From contig DAOUHO010000161.1 in assembly GCA_034428595.1 (NCBI GenBank), positions 1 through 17,110 on the forward strand: 17,110 bases of DNA, given 5' to 3'. The stretch is from JAJECS01 sp034428595 (GTDB taxonomy: Bacteria; Chloroflexota; UBA11872). This document shows positions 1 to 5,989 of the stretch, piece after piece. A model generated the notes under the pieces. It made no database searches, was not told the origin of the DNA, and was given only the letters and a program-made list of their open reading frames with translations. Position numbers and translations under genes: made by a program. Within the stretch, counting starts at the first letter, position 1. Each line of letters begins with the position of its first letter.

Positions 1-636
1 CGCACGCGGCTGCGGAACCAGGTGCGGGCGAGTCTGCGGGCCATTGGGGCCGAGGTGAATGCGGCGGTGGGCGCGTTGGGCCAGCCCGTGGGGGCGCAGC
101 GGGTGCTGGCGCTGCCGGTGGACGATCCCGATCCCGTCCAACGGGTGCGGCGGGCGCAAGCGCACCGCCTGGCGCGCCGGCTGCTGCAGCTGCACGCGGC
201 GGTGGCCGAGCGGACGCAGGAGCTGACGGCCCTCGTGGCGCAGGTGGGCACCTCGCTGACGAGCCGCCCGGGCTGCCAAGCGATCACCGCGGCCCGGCTG
301 CTCGGGGAGACGGGCGACCCGGCCCACTGTGGGGCCGAGGCGCGCTACGCGCGGTTCTGTGGGGTGGCACCGCGCGAGGCATCGAGTGGCCGGCGGGTGC
401 GCCATCGGCTGGATCGACGCGGCAACCGGCAACTCCACGCCGCGCTGCACCGCATGGTGCTGACCCAGACCCGGATGCCCGGCAGCCAGGCGCAGCGCTA
501 CGTGGCGCGCCGGCTGGGCGAAGGCAAAAGTCGCCGCGAAGCCGTGCGGGCGCTGAAACGCCACTTGGCTCGCAGCATCTTCCGTACCATCAAACAGGAC
601 CTCGCCAGCGGGATCACCTGCTTCGCCTTGACATAG
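1..636 (+). CDS. IS110-family transposase, C-terminal part (5' truncated by window edge)
   Basis: The frame is open from the first base, so the true start lies upstream; the GTG at 22 is only an internal valine. The visible part has a helical, Arg/Ala/Leu-rich linker (bases ~100-260) and then the Transposase_20 (IS116/IS110/IS902) domain, recognisable from the SRPGCQAITAARLLGETGD stretch, the RFCGVAP block and the SSGRRVRHRLDRRGNRQLH block. The serines encoded at 382-387 match the conserved catalytic Ser of IS110 recombinases. The N-terminal RuvC-like DEDD domain is mostly outside the window. The enzyme cuts and rejoins DNA as part of a bridge-RNA-guided recombinase. The C-terminus is intact and stops with TAG, so the visible part shows no sign of decay. 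Confidence 0.9.
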   Translation, partial: RTRLRNQVRASLRAIGAEVNAAVGALGQPVGAQRVLALPVDDPDPVQRVRRAQAHRLARRLLQLHAAVAERTQELTALVAQVGTSLTSRPGCQAITAARLLGETGDPAHCGAEARYARFCGVAPREASSGRRVRHRLDRRGNRQLHAALHRMVLTQTRMPGSQAQRYVARRLGEGKSRREAVRALKRHLARSIFRTIKQDLASGITCFALT

Positions 637-652
637 GAGTGTCGAGCCACGC
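1..652 (+). mobile_element. IS110-family insertion sequence, 3' portion
   Basis: The window opens inside an IS110-family element. Only the 3' two-thirds of the transposase and a short 3' non-coding end are present. IS110 elements lack long terminal inverted repeats, so the right boundary cannot be fixed from one copy. I place it near 640-652 because a palindromic genomic repeat begins at 653. Family knowledge: IS110 elements encode a bridge RNA in a non-coding end that guides target choice. Its usual location upstream of the transposase lies outside this window. Confidence 0.7.
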
Positions 653-717
653 GAGGAATCTCAGGGGCGCGGAGCTCGCACCAACGTCCTTAGATTCCTC
701 ACTACGTTCGGAATGAC
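653..717. repeat. Palindromic intergenic repeat (ATTCCTC...GGAATGAC type)
   Basis: GAGGAATCT at 653-661 is perfectly inverted as AGATTCCTC at 692-700, with 30 bases between. The right arm continues as a smaller palindrome, ATTCC (694-698) against GGAAT (710-714). Read on the minus strand the right arm begins GTCATTCCGAACGTAGTGAG, a string I recognise as a dispersed intergenic repeat of several environmental bacterial groups. The left arm loses its match just where the IS110 end is expected, suggesting that the IS sits in or against this repeat. That last point is inference. Confidence 0.6.
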
Positions 718-740
718 ATTTCTACCACTTCTGCCTCCGC

Positions 741-782
741 CGTCATTCCGGCGAGGAGCCCGCCCCGGACTCGATCCGGGGG
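741..782. repeat. Palindromic intergenic repeat unit (GTCATTCCGGCGA type)
   Basis: The unit begins CGTCATTCCGGCGAGGAGCC and ends in a perfect hairpin: CCCCGGA (763-769), loop CTCGA, TCCGGGG (775-781). Its ATTCCGGCG core is shared with the repeats at 3083-3240 and 6510-6624. It is probably non-coding, since no credible gene covers it. Confidence 0.55.
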
Positions 783-814
783 CAAAGAGGGGCAATCGGT
801 TGCGTTGTCCGGTT

Positions 815-838
815 CCCTCTCCCCACCGTGGGAGAGGG
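815..838. repeat. Hairpin repeat CCCTCTCCC/GGGAGAGGG
   Basis: A 9-bp perfect stem, CCCTCTCCC (815-823) and GGGAGAGGG (830-838), encloses a 6-base loop and is followed by GATAGGGTGAGGG. This is a common dispersed intergenic palindrome. Its right arm is purine-rich and lies 6-14 bases before the GTG at 844, so it could act as the Shine-Dalgarno sequence of the next gene. Confidence 0.6.
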
Positions 839-843
839 ATAGG

Positions 844-1239
844 GTGAGGGGGAATCCGGTCGTCCTCTACGACGGAGCATGCGCCTTCTGCCGCGTCTGC
901 GCCCGGGTGCTGCGCCGCCTCGACCGCCGCGGCCGACTTGACCTGCTGGACTTCAACCGGCCAGAGGCCGCGCCGCTGCTGGCGCCGCTCCCAGCCGCCG
1001 AGCGCCGCACAACCCTCCACGTCGCGGAAGTCGATGGCACCGTCCACTCCGCCGGCCCGGCGCTGCGCCGGGCGCTGGCCGAGGCCGCGGGGCCAAGTGC
1101 CACCCGAATGCTCAGCGCCCCGCCAATTGCGCGCGCCGTTGATGCCGCCTATCGCATTGTCGCCGCGCAACGCCACCACCTCGGCTGGATCGAGCGCCTC
1201 ATGCCGCGGTCGGAGATGCCCGGTCAACAAGAATCGTAG
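844..1239 (+). CDS. DCC-type thiol-disulfide oxidoreductase (DUF393 / YuxK-like)
   Basis: A small protein of about 131 residues with the DCC signature near its N-terminus: D10-G-A-C13-A-F-C16, plus another Cys at 19. DCC proteins (DUF393) are thioredoxin-like and are thought to exchange thiols and disulfides; the physiological partner is unknown. The rest (LDLLDFNRPEAAPLL, then a basic C-terminus ending in a Trp-Ile-Glu-Arg helix) fits the family. I chose GTG 844 because NPVVLYDGACAFC starts where family members normally start. The frame also runs back to a TTG at 805, which would translate the palindromic repeat and is unlikely. The purine-rich GGGAGAGGG arm supplies a ribosome binding site. 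A hairpin spans the stop codon. Confidence 0.75.
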   Translation: MRGNPVVLYDGACAFCRVCARVLRRLDRRGRLDLLDFNRPEAAPLLAPLPAAERRTTLHVAEVDGTVHSAGPALRRALAEAAGPSATRMLSAPPIARAVDAAYRIVAAQRHHLGWIERLMPRSEMPGQQES

Positions 1240-1255
1240 GCACGAAGTGCCGACG
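1235..1255 (+). terminator. Possible hairpin terminator at DCC gene end
   Basis: GGCAC (1239-1243), loop GAA and GTGCC (1247-1251) form a tight hairpin. It is extended by CGT/ACG across one A-G mismatch and overlaps the stop codon. No T tract follows, so its role as an intrinsic terminator is uncertain. Confidence 0.3.
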
Positions 1256-1338
1256 GCGGCGCAAGATGCCCGTCCGGCAAGCGACCGGTACCCTACGGGG
1301 CAATTCCAGCGTGCCGTATCCCGCGAGGAGCCCTTCCT

Positions 1339-2124
1339 GTGAGTAATCGACTGAAGGTGATCGTCACCGGCGCCACCGGCCTGATCGGGCGCACGCTGAT
1401 GGAGGACCTGGACGGCGTCTTCACGCTCACGGGCACGTCGCGCCAGCCGCAGGACGATCCGCGGTTTCGGGTGCTGGACTTCGACGACATCGACGCCGTG
1501 GCCGAGGCATTTGCCGGGCAGGATGCGGTGGTGCACATGCACGCCAAGTCGAACCACGACACGGACGAGCTTGCGCCGTATCTGCAGCCGAACGTGGTCG
1601 GCGTCTACAACGCCTACGAAGCGGCGCGGCGGGCCGGAGTGAAGCGCTTCGTGTTCGCCAGCTCGAACCACGCCACCGGCTGGTATGAGCTCGTCGGCGA
1701 GCGCTGCGACGCGGAGTCCACGCCGCGTCCGGACGGCATGTACGGCGTCGCCAAGGTCTGGGGCGAGTCGCTGGGCCGCTATTACTCGGATCGCTTTGGG
1801 CTCGAGGTCGTCTGCCTGCGCATCGGCAGCTATCAGTACCGCGGGAAGCCGCCGGAGTGGGACACGGGCGCGCGCATCCTTTCCACCTGGCTCAGCGACC
1901 GCGACCTGGTCAATCTCGTGCGCCGGTCGGTCGAGGCGCCCGGCATTCGCTGGGGCATCTACTATGGGATTTCGGCCAACGCGCGCGCCTACTGGGACAT
2001 CACAAATGCCGTCACCGAGCTGGGCTACCGCCCGCGGGACAACGCGGAGGACTATGCGGACGAGGTGCTGGCGAAGGGCGGCGAGTACAACCTCTGGGGC
2101 TACACGACCGAGGGCATGGTCTAG
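1339..2124 (+). CDS. udh: Uronate dehydrogenase-like NAD-dependent SDR
   Basis: A 261-residue extended short-chain dehydrogenase/reductase. The Rossmann motif is G11-A-T-G14-L-I-G17. The catalytic set appears as S109 in FVFASSNH, Y135 and K139 in MYGVAKVWGE. The SSNHATGWY block, the LRIGS segment and the ILSTWLSDRDLVNLV block match uronate dehydrogenases (EC 1.1.1.203), which oxidise galacturonate or glucuronate to aldarolactones with NAD+ in the cytoplasm. An NAD-dependent sugar epimerase is the main alternative. The GTG start follows a good GAGGAG (1325-1330) at 8 bases spacing. The aldo/keto reductase begins 9 bases after the stop, so the two are almost certainly co-transcribed and probably act in one carbohydrate pathway. 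Confidence 0.82.
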   Translation: MSNRLKVIVTGATGLIGRTLMEDLDGVFTLTGTSRQPQDDPRFRVLDFDDIDAVAEAFAGQDAVVHMHAKSNHDTDELAPYLQPNVVGVYNAYEAARRAGVKRFVFASSNHATGWYELVGERCDAESTPRPDGMYGVAKVWGESLGRYYSDRFGLEVVCLRIGSYQYRGKPPEWDTGARILSTWLSDRDLVNLVRRSVEAPGIRWGIYYGISANARAYWDITNAVTELGYRPRDNAEDYADEVLAKGGEYNLWGYTTEGMV

Positions 2125-2133
2125 GACGCGTCG

Positions 2134-3075
2134 ATGACCGAGAGCACGACGGGCCCGCTGCCCACGCGGCCGTTCGGCCGCCATTCCGACCGGGTGTCGA
2201 TCATCGCCCTGGGCGGCGGCCATATTTCGCGGCCCGGGGTGACCGACCAGGAAGCCGAGCGCATGATCCGCACGGCGCTGGACAACGGCGTCTCGTTTTT
2301 CGACACCTCGTGGGACTATGCCGAAGGGCTCAGCGAGCGCCGCTATGGCCGGGTGCTGCCCAACCATCGCGATGACATCTTCCTGATGTCGAAGGTCTGC
2401 GACCGCACCCGCGACGGCGCCCTGGAACAGCTCGACGAGAGCCTGCGCCGGCTGCGCACCGACTATCTCGATCTGTGGCAATTCCATGAGATCAACTACG
2501 ACAACGACCCCGAGTGGATCTTTGAGCCCGGCGGCGCCGTCGAGGCCGCCGAGATCGCCAAGGCGCAGGGCAAGGTGCGCTACGTGGGCTTCACCGGGCA
2601 CAAGAGCCCGCACATATTCAAGAGCATGCTGGCCGCCGATTACGAGTGGGACGCCTGCCAGATGCCGGTGAGCGTGTTCGACCACCAGTACCGCAGCTTC
2701 ATTGCCGAGATTCTTCCCGAGCTGAACCGGCGCGGCATCGCCTGCATCGGGATGAAATCACTCGGCGGCAACGGGCAATTCATCACCGAGGGCGGGCTGA
2801 CGGCGCAGGAGCTGCGGCGTTACGCCCTGTCGCAGCCCATCACGTCTCTGGCCTGCGGCGCCGTCACGCACGACGATGTCCTGCAGGACCTGGAGATTGC
2901 CCGCACCTTCACGCCAATGTCGGTGGACGAGCAGCAGGACCTGCGCGATCGGGTGCGGCGTCAGGCCACGGACGGCCGCCACGAGTGGTTCAAGACTTCC
3001 ACCTATTTCGACTCGCCCTATCACGCGGAGGCGCACGGGTTCAGCAGCCACCTGAGGCTCACCCGGTTGCCGTGA
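2134..3075 (+). CDS. Aldo/keto reductase
   Basis: A 313-residue AKR-fold oxidoreductase. The catalytic tetrad is visible: D57 (FFDTSWDYAEG), Y62 in the same motif, K87 (FLMSKVCD) and H118 (DLWQFHEIN). Family members reduce or oxidise carbonyl/hydroxyl groups with NAD(P)H in the cytoplasm. The sequence resembles the bacterial group that often carries C-terminal ferredoxin domains, but here there is no Cys-rich tail, so it is the stand-alone form. ATG 2134 lies 9 bases after the uronate dehydrogenase stop, indicating an operon and possible translational coupling. The substrate is not identifiable; the neighbour suggests a sugar or sugar-acid derivative (inference). A dispersed repeat starts right after the stop. 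Confidence 0.88.
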   Translation: MTESTTGPLPTRPFGRHSDRVSIIALGGGHISRPGVTDQEAERMIRTALDNGVSFFDTSWDYAEGLSERRYGRVLPNHRDDIFLMSKVCDRTRDGALEQLDESLRRLRTDYLDLWQFHEINYDNDPEWIFEPGGAVEAAEIAKAQGKVRYVGFTGHKSPHIFKSMLAADYEWDACQMPVSVFDHQYRSFIAEILPELNRRGIACIGMKSLGGNGQFITEGGLTAQELRRYALSQPITSLACGAVTHDDVLQDLEIARTFTPMSVDEQQDLRDRVRRQATDGRHEWFKTSTYFDSPYHAEAHGFSSHLRLTRLP

Positions 3076-3082
3076 TGCCCCT

Positions 3083-3194
3083 CGTCACCCCGGCGGAGGC
3101 CGGAGTCCAGGGTCCCCGCCCAGGCGCCGGGATCAACCGGACTGGATTCCGGCCCCATATCAAGTCCCGGGCTGGCCATCTGCCGGAATGACGG
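3083..3194 (+). repeat. Dispersed ~110-bp intergenic repeat, copy in + orientation
   Basis: It begins CGTCACCCCGGCGGAGGCCG, has CGGACTGGATTCCGGCCCC in the middle and ends GCCGGAATGACGG. Almost the whole unit recurs inverted at 6510-6624. It lies in the gap between the aldo/keto reductase and the first c-di-AMP receptor gene and has no coding potential that I trust. Confidence 0.75.
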
Positions 3195-3199
3195 AGGGG

Positions 3200-3240
3200 G
3201 TTGCCCGTCGGACTGGATTCCGGCGTTCGCCGGAATGACG
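3200..3240. repeat. Short perfect palindrome repeat ATTCCGGCG-TT-CGCCGGAAT
   Basis: ATTCCGGCG (3217-3225), TT and CGCCGGAAT (3228-3236) form a perfect 9-bp stem with a 2-base loop. The flanks GTCGGACTGG and GACGG are shared with the preceding 110-bp repeat, so it looks like a condensed version of the same element. Confidence 0.7.
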
Positions 3241-3251
3241 GAGAATTACGC

Positions 3252-3264
3252 CATGGTCACCATG
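3252..3264. promoter_or_regulatory. Operator-like palindrome upstream of c-di-AMP receptor genes
   Basis: CATGGT, a central C and ACCATG form a perfect 6+1+6 palindrome about 42 bases before the ATG at 3306. It sits outside the dispersed repeat, in the only unique sequence before the operon. An operator is possible but nothing identifies the regulator. Confidence 0.25.
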
Positions 3265-3305
3265 TGCGAAAGTGAAAGGGCGCGCTTGGCCAATGGGATG
3301 CGGCG

Positions 3306-3596
3306 ATGACTGACGAGATCGACCGGCTGGTATGCGCGGTGGTGCATAACGACGACGCCAACCGCGTGAATCAGGCATTGGTCGACGAGGGCTACGGCGT
3401 CACGCGCATCACGGCGCAGGGCGGATTCCTGCGACGGGGCAACGCGGTCTTCGTGATCGGGGTGGCGCAGTCCGCGGTCGACGCCGTCATTGACCTGCTG
3501 AAACGAAATGCGCACCAAGCGGCGGGGGCGGACGCCGGCGGCTCGGCCTACGGCATCGTGTTCGTGGTGCGGGCCGGCCAGTTCGCCAGGCTCTGA
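3306..3596 (+). CDS. darA: PII-like cyclic-di-AMP receptor (DarA/PstA family, DUF970), shortened paralogue
   Basis: A 96-residue protein of the CdAMP_rec family, whose members are cytoplasmic trimers with a PII-like fold that bind cyclic-di-AMP and signal to still poorly known partners. The DDANRVNQALVDEGYGVTRI segment and GGFLRRGN (residues 39-46) match the ligand-binding region, including the T33-R34 and G40-F41-L42 positions conserved in DarA. The end (IVFVVRAGQFARL) matches the last strand. It is roughly 12-15 residues shorter than usual: the loop before the final strand is cut down to an Ala/Gly-rich stretch. A second paralogue starts 1-7 bases after the stop. ATG was chosen on homology; the upstream GGGATG is a weak ribosome binding site. 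Confidence 0.85.
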   Translation: MTDEIDRLVCAVVHNDDANRVNQALVDEGYGVTRITAQGGFLRRGNAVFVIGVAQSAVDAVIDLLKRNAHQAAGADAGGSAYGIVFVVRAGQFARL

Positions 3597-3603
3597 CGTG
3601 GCC

Positions 3604-3942
3604 ATGACCGCCGGCCAGAACGACCGCCTGGCCATCGCCGTGGTGCAGGACGCGGACGCAATGCGCCTGTCCAACGCGCTCAACGACGCCGGGTTCGCGC
3701 ACACGCGGATTCCGACGCGCGGAGGATTCCTGCAGCGCGCGAGCGAGGCCATCATGGTGGCCTATTCGCATACCCGCCACGAGACCCTGATGGACCTGAT
3801 TGCCGGCCAATGCCAGACCCGCAGCGAGATGCAAATCGTCTCGCTGGCAGGGGACACAATGCTGCTGGCGGAGCCGGTTGAGGTCGAGGTCGGCGGCGCC
3901 ACGGTCTTCACGCTGGAGCTCGAGCGCTTCGTCCGGCTCTAG
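3604..3942 (+). CDS. darA: PII-like cyclic-di-AMP receptor (DarA/PstA family, DUF970), full-length paralogue
   Basis: A 112-residue CdAMP_rec-family protein. IAVVQDADAMRLSNALNDAG and the T34-R35 / G40-G41-F42-L43 ligand-site block match DarA/PstA, and EVGGATVFTLELERFVRL is a near-textbook final strand. It presumably binds cyclic-di-AMP as a homotrimer, or a mixed trimer with the upstream paralogue (inference). An in-frame GTG at 3598 is an equally possible start and lies one base after the previous stop; I prefer ATG 3604 because it leaves a family-like N-terminus. The two copies are clearly diverged, so this is an old duplication. The tandem amidohydrolase gene follows after 66 bases on the same strand. 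Confidence 0.9.
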   Translation: MTAGQNDRLAIAVVQDADAMRLSNALNDAGFAHTRIPTRGGFLQRASEAIMVAYSHTRHETLMDLIAGQCQTRSEMQIVSLAGDTMLLAEPVEVEVGGATVFTLELERFVRL

Positions 3943-4008
3943 TCTCCGGGCGGCGAGGCGCGGCGCTTGGCGCATAATGCGCGCGCCCTGCGGCACTCGA
4001 AACACTTA

Positions 4009-5613
4009 ATGACTGACCAAATCATCGACATCTCCGGGCACTTTGGCGCCGTGCCCTTCGCCCGCGCCAGGTGGACTCCGGCGGAGGTCGTGGACCGCGC
4101 GGCGGCCGTGGGGATCACCCACACCTATGTCGCGGCGCTCAGCGGGGTCTACCACGAGGCGGGGCTGGGCAACGCCGACGCCCTGGCCGCGACGGCGCGG
4201 CATGGCGAGCTGACGGCGGCCGCGGTGGTCGATCCGCGCTCCGGCAGCCGCTCGCTGGATCAGGTCGAGGCATCGATCGACGCCGGCGTGCGGCTATTTC
4301 GCGCATTTCGCGGCGCGCAGGGCGCCTGGCCGCCGAAAGAGGCGACGTTTCTGGCCGCCGCACGCCGCATCGCCGACGCAGGCCTGGTCCTCATGGCCGA
4401 CCTGGGCAACCCGATCGGCGAGCTGACGGAATACATGCACGCGCTGGGTGACCTGGATCTGACGATCGTTTTCGCCAACGTGACCTACGCCACGCTGGGC
4501 GAGGCGCTGACCGTCATGCGGAGCGATCCCCGGGTCCACCTGGAGAGCCACCGGCTGTGCCGCCCCGACACGCTGGAGCTCATCGCGTCCGAGGTTGGCG
4601 CCGACCGCGTGCTTTTCGGGACGTCCGGGCCGCCGTTCAACGCACTGTCCGCGCTCAACCTGGTGCTGCACGCCAACCTGCCCGAGCCGGACCGCCGCCT
4701 GATGCTGGCGGGCAACGCGCTGCGGCTGATCGAGGGCCGCGAGGTGTCCGACCGTCCGACCCCCGACCTGCCTCCGGATCCCTTCGGCGCGCCCGTGCGG
4801 GGTCCCGAGACCGTGCCCATCATCGACATCCACGCGCACAACGGCGCCTGGCCCTACGCCGACGCCACGAGCCGGGAGAACCACGGCATCGCCACGCTCG
4901 AGCGGCTGATGGTGAAATACAACGTCGAGCAAACGTTCGCCTCGTCGGCGCTCGCCATTTCAAACGATTTCCGCCGCGGCAATCGGGAGCTGGTGGAGGG
5001 AAGCCGTGGACGCGGCACCATCCGCCCGCTCGTGACGATCACCCCCCACGACGTGGCTGGCTCGTGCCAGGAGATGGACCGCTGGTATCCCGAGCCACAC
5101 GTCGTCGGCGCCAAGCTGCACACGCAGCTGTCCCGCGTGCCCATCGGCGATCCGCGGATGGCCGCGCTGTTTGAGGAAGTCGCCGCCCGCGGCAAGCCGG
5201 TGGTCAATCACGTGATGGCGCTTGGCGGCTTCGACCCACCGACCGAAACCCAGCAGGTTGACGGCATCGTGGAGCTGGCGGCAAAGCATCCGGACTTGAC
5301 CGTGGTGGCCTATCACGGCGGCGGTCTGGACTGGGAGCGGATGTTGGAGCTCGCCGCGCCCTTGCCCAATCTTTATGTCGAGTACGCCAGCTCGTGGCCG
5401 CAAGACAATCCCGTGCGCGCGGCCGTCGAGCGACTGGGCGCCAAGCGCGTCATGTTCGGCACGGACATGGACCTGCTCTCGCCGTCGCTCATGGTGGGGC
5501 TGGTGGACAGCGCCGGCCTCGATCCCGCGGCCTACGCCGCCGTGCTGCACGGCAACGCCCGGCGGGTGTTCAAGCTGGGGCCGGCGAGGCCGAGCAAAGA
5601 AGCGCCGCGGTAG
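4009..5613 (+). CDS. Tandem amidohydrolase-2 (metal-dependent TIM-barrel hydrolase) with degenerate first barrel
   Basis: A 534-residue protein made of two homologous amidohydrolase-2 barrels (about residues 1-245 and 270-534). The C-terminal barrel has a complete metal site: H275 and H277 in DIHAHNG, H401 in VVNHVM, H436 in VAYHGGG and D486 in FGTDMD. In the N-terminal barrel the equivalent positions are DISGH (first His to Ser9, second kept as H11), MADLGN (no His), FANVTY (His to Asn) and FGTSGP (Asp to Ser206), so it probably cannot hold the metal. ATG 4009 fits the first strand (IIDISGHFG); the frame runs back to a TTG at 3967 that adds unrelated residues. The family includes lactonases, decarboxylases and hydrolases; the substrate is unknown. 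The gene ends just before a short palindromic repeat. Confidence 0.85.
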   Translation: MTDQIIDISGHFGAVPFARARWTPAEVVDRAAAVGITHTYVAALSGVYHEAGLGNADALAATARHGELTAAAVVDPRSGSRSLDQVEASIDAGVRLFRAFRGAQGAWPPKEATFLAAARRIADAGLVLMADLGNPIGELTEYMHALGDLDLTIVFANVTYATLGEALTVMRSDPRVHLESHRLCRPDTLELIASEVGADRVLFGTSGPPFNALSALNLVLHANLPEPDRRLMLAGNALRLIEGREVSDRPTPDLPPDPFGAPVRGPETVPIIDIHAHNGAWPYADATSRENHGIATLERLMVKYNVEQTFASSALAISNDFRRGNRELVEGSRGRGTIRPLVTITPHDVAGSCQEMDRWYPEPHVVGAKLHTQLSRVPIGDPRMAALFEEVAARGKPVVNHVMALGGFDPPTETQQVDGIVELAAKHPDLTVVAYHGGGLDWERMLELAAPLPNLYVEYASSWPQDNPVRAAVERLGAKRVMFGTDMDLLSPSLMVGLVDSAGLDPAAYAAVLHGNARRVFKLGPARPSKEAPR

Positions 5614-5619
5614 CAATTC

Positions 5620-5650
5620 CGTTCGTGGTGAGCCTGCCGAACCACGCCCC
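5620..5650. repeat. Palindromic intergenic repeat (TTCGTGGTGAGCCTG type)
   Basis: CGTGGT (5624-5629) is inverted as ACCACG (5641-5646) around GAGCCTGCCGA. I recognise GTTCGTGGTGAGCCTG...GAACCACG as a dispersed intergenic palindrome in many high-GC bacteria. It lies 7 bases after the amidohydrolase stop and may also help terminate transcription. Confidence 0.5.
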
Positions 5651-5714
5651 GTCCGCAGGCCGAAGTCCACCGCGCCGGCGGGCCCGACGGTAGTTGTGAC
5701 CCGAGCCGTCGTTC

Positions 5715-5740
5715 GACTAAACTTAGTCTAGCTTAGCTAA
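5715..5740. promoter_or_regulatory. Likely toxin-antitoxin operator/promoter (nested palindromes)
   Basis: An A+T-rich patch just before the antitoxin gene contains GACTAA-AC-TTAGTC (5715-5728, perfect) followed by TTAGCTAA (5733-5740, perfect). Phd/VapB-type antitoxins repress their own operon by binding palindromes over the promoter, so this fits an autoregulatory operator. The TAGTCT and TAGCTT strings could serve as -10 elements, but no clear -35 is seen. Confidence 0.6.
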
Positions 5741-5755
5741 AGCAGAAGAATCGCC

Positions 5756-5989
5756 ATGCAAGTCAACATGCACGAGGCGAAGACGCAGCTATCTCGACTC
5801 GCTGAGCGGGCCTGGGAGGGCGAAGAGGTCATCATCGCCAAGGCCGGCAAGCCGTATCTGCGGCTGGTGCCCTACCGGCGAGAGAACCAGCCGCGAAGGC
5901 TGGGGGACCTAAAGGGCCAGATCTGGATCGCGCCGGACTTTGATGAGACGCCCGAGGAGGTCATCAAGGCGTTCGAGGGCGACTTGTGA
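5756..5989 (+). CDS. Type II antitoxin, Phd/YefM family
   Basis: A 77-residue Phd/YefM-type antitoxin. MQVNMHEAKTQLSRLAERA is the characteristic N-terminal DNA-binding and dimerisation region, followed by EEVIIAKAGKPYLRLVPY. The C-terminal part (LGDLKGQIWIAPDFDETPEEVIKAFEG) is the acidic toxin-binding tail typical of partners of COG3744-type PIN toxins. It should neutralise the downstream PIN ribonuclease and repress its own operon at the palindromes before it. The stop codon overlaps the toxin GTG by 4 bases. The ribosome binding site is weak (AGAAGA). Confidence 0.9.
   Translation: MQVNMHEAKTQLSRLAERAWEGEEVIIAKAGKPYLRLVPYRRENQPRRLGDLKGQIWIAPDFDETPEEVIKAFEGDL

Noticed and set aside
653..838. 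Clustered palindromes considered as a CRISPR array or integron sites
   Set aside because: The units differ in sequence, have no regular spacing or spacers, and no cas or integrase gene is present.
661..2685. Long 674-codon open frame on the minus strand
   Set aside because: It is antisense to the DCC, uronate dehydrogenase and aldo/keto reductase genes, all with clear family motifs; its translation is His/Arg/Val-rich noise typical of shadows in high-GC DNA, and its end translates the palindromic repeats.
3253..3309. 18-codon frame overlapping the first darA start as ATGA (possible leader peptide)
   Set aside because: Too short to support, no codon pattern or attenuator hairpin seen, and its start lies in the CATGGTCACCATG palindrome.
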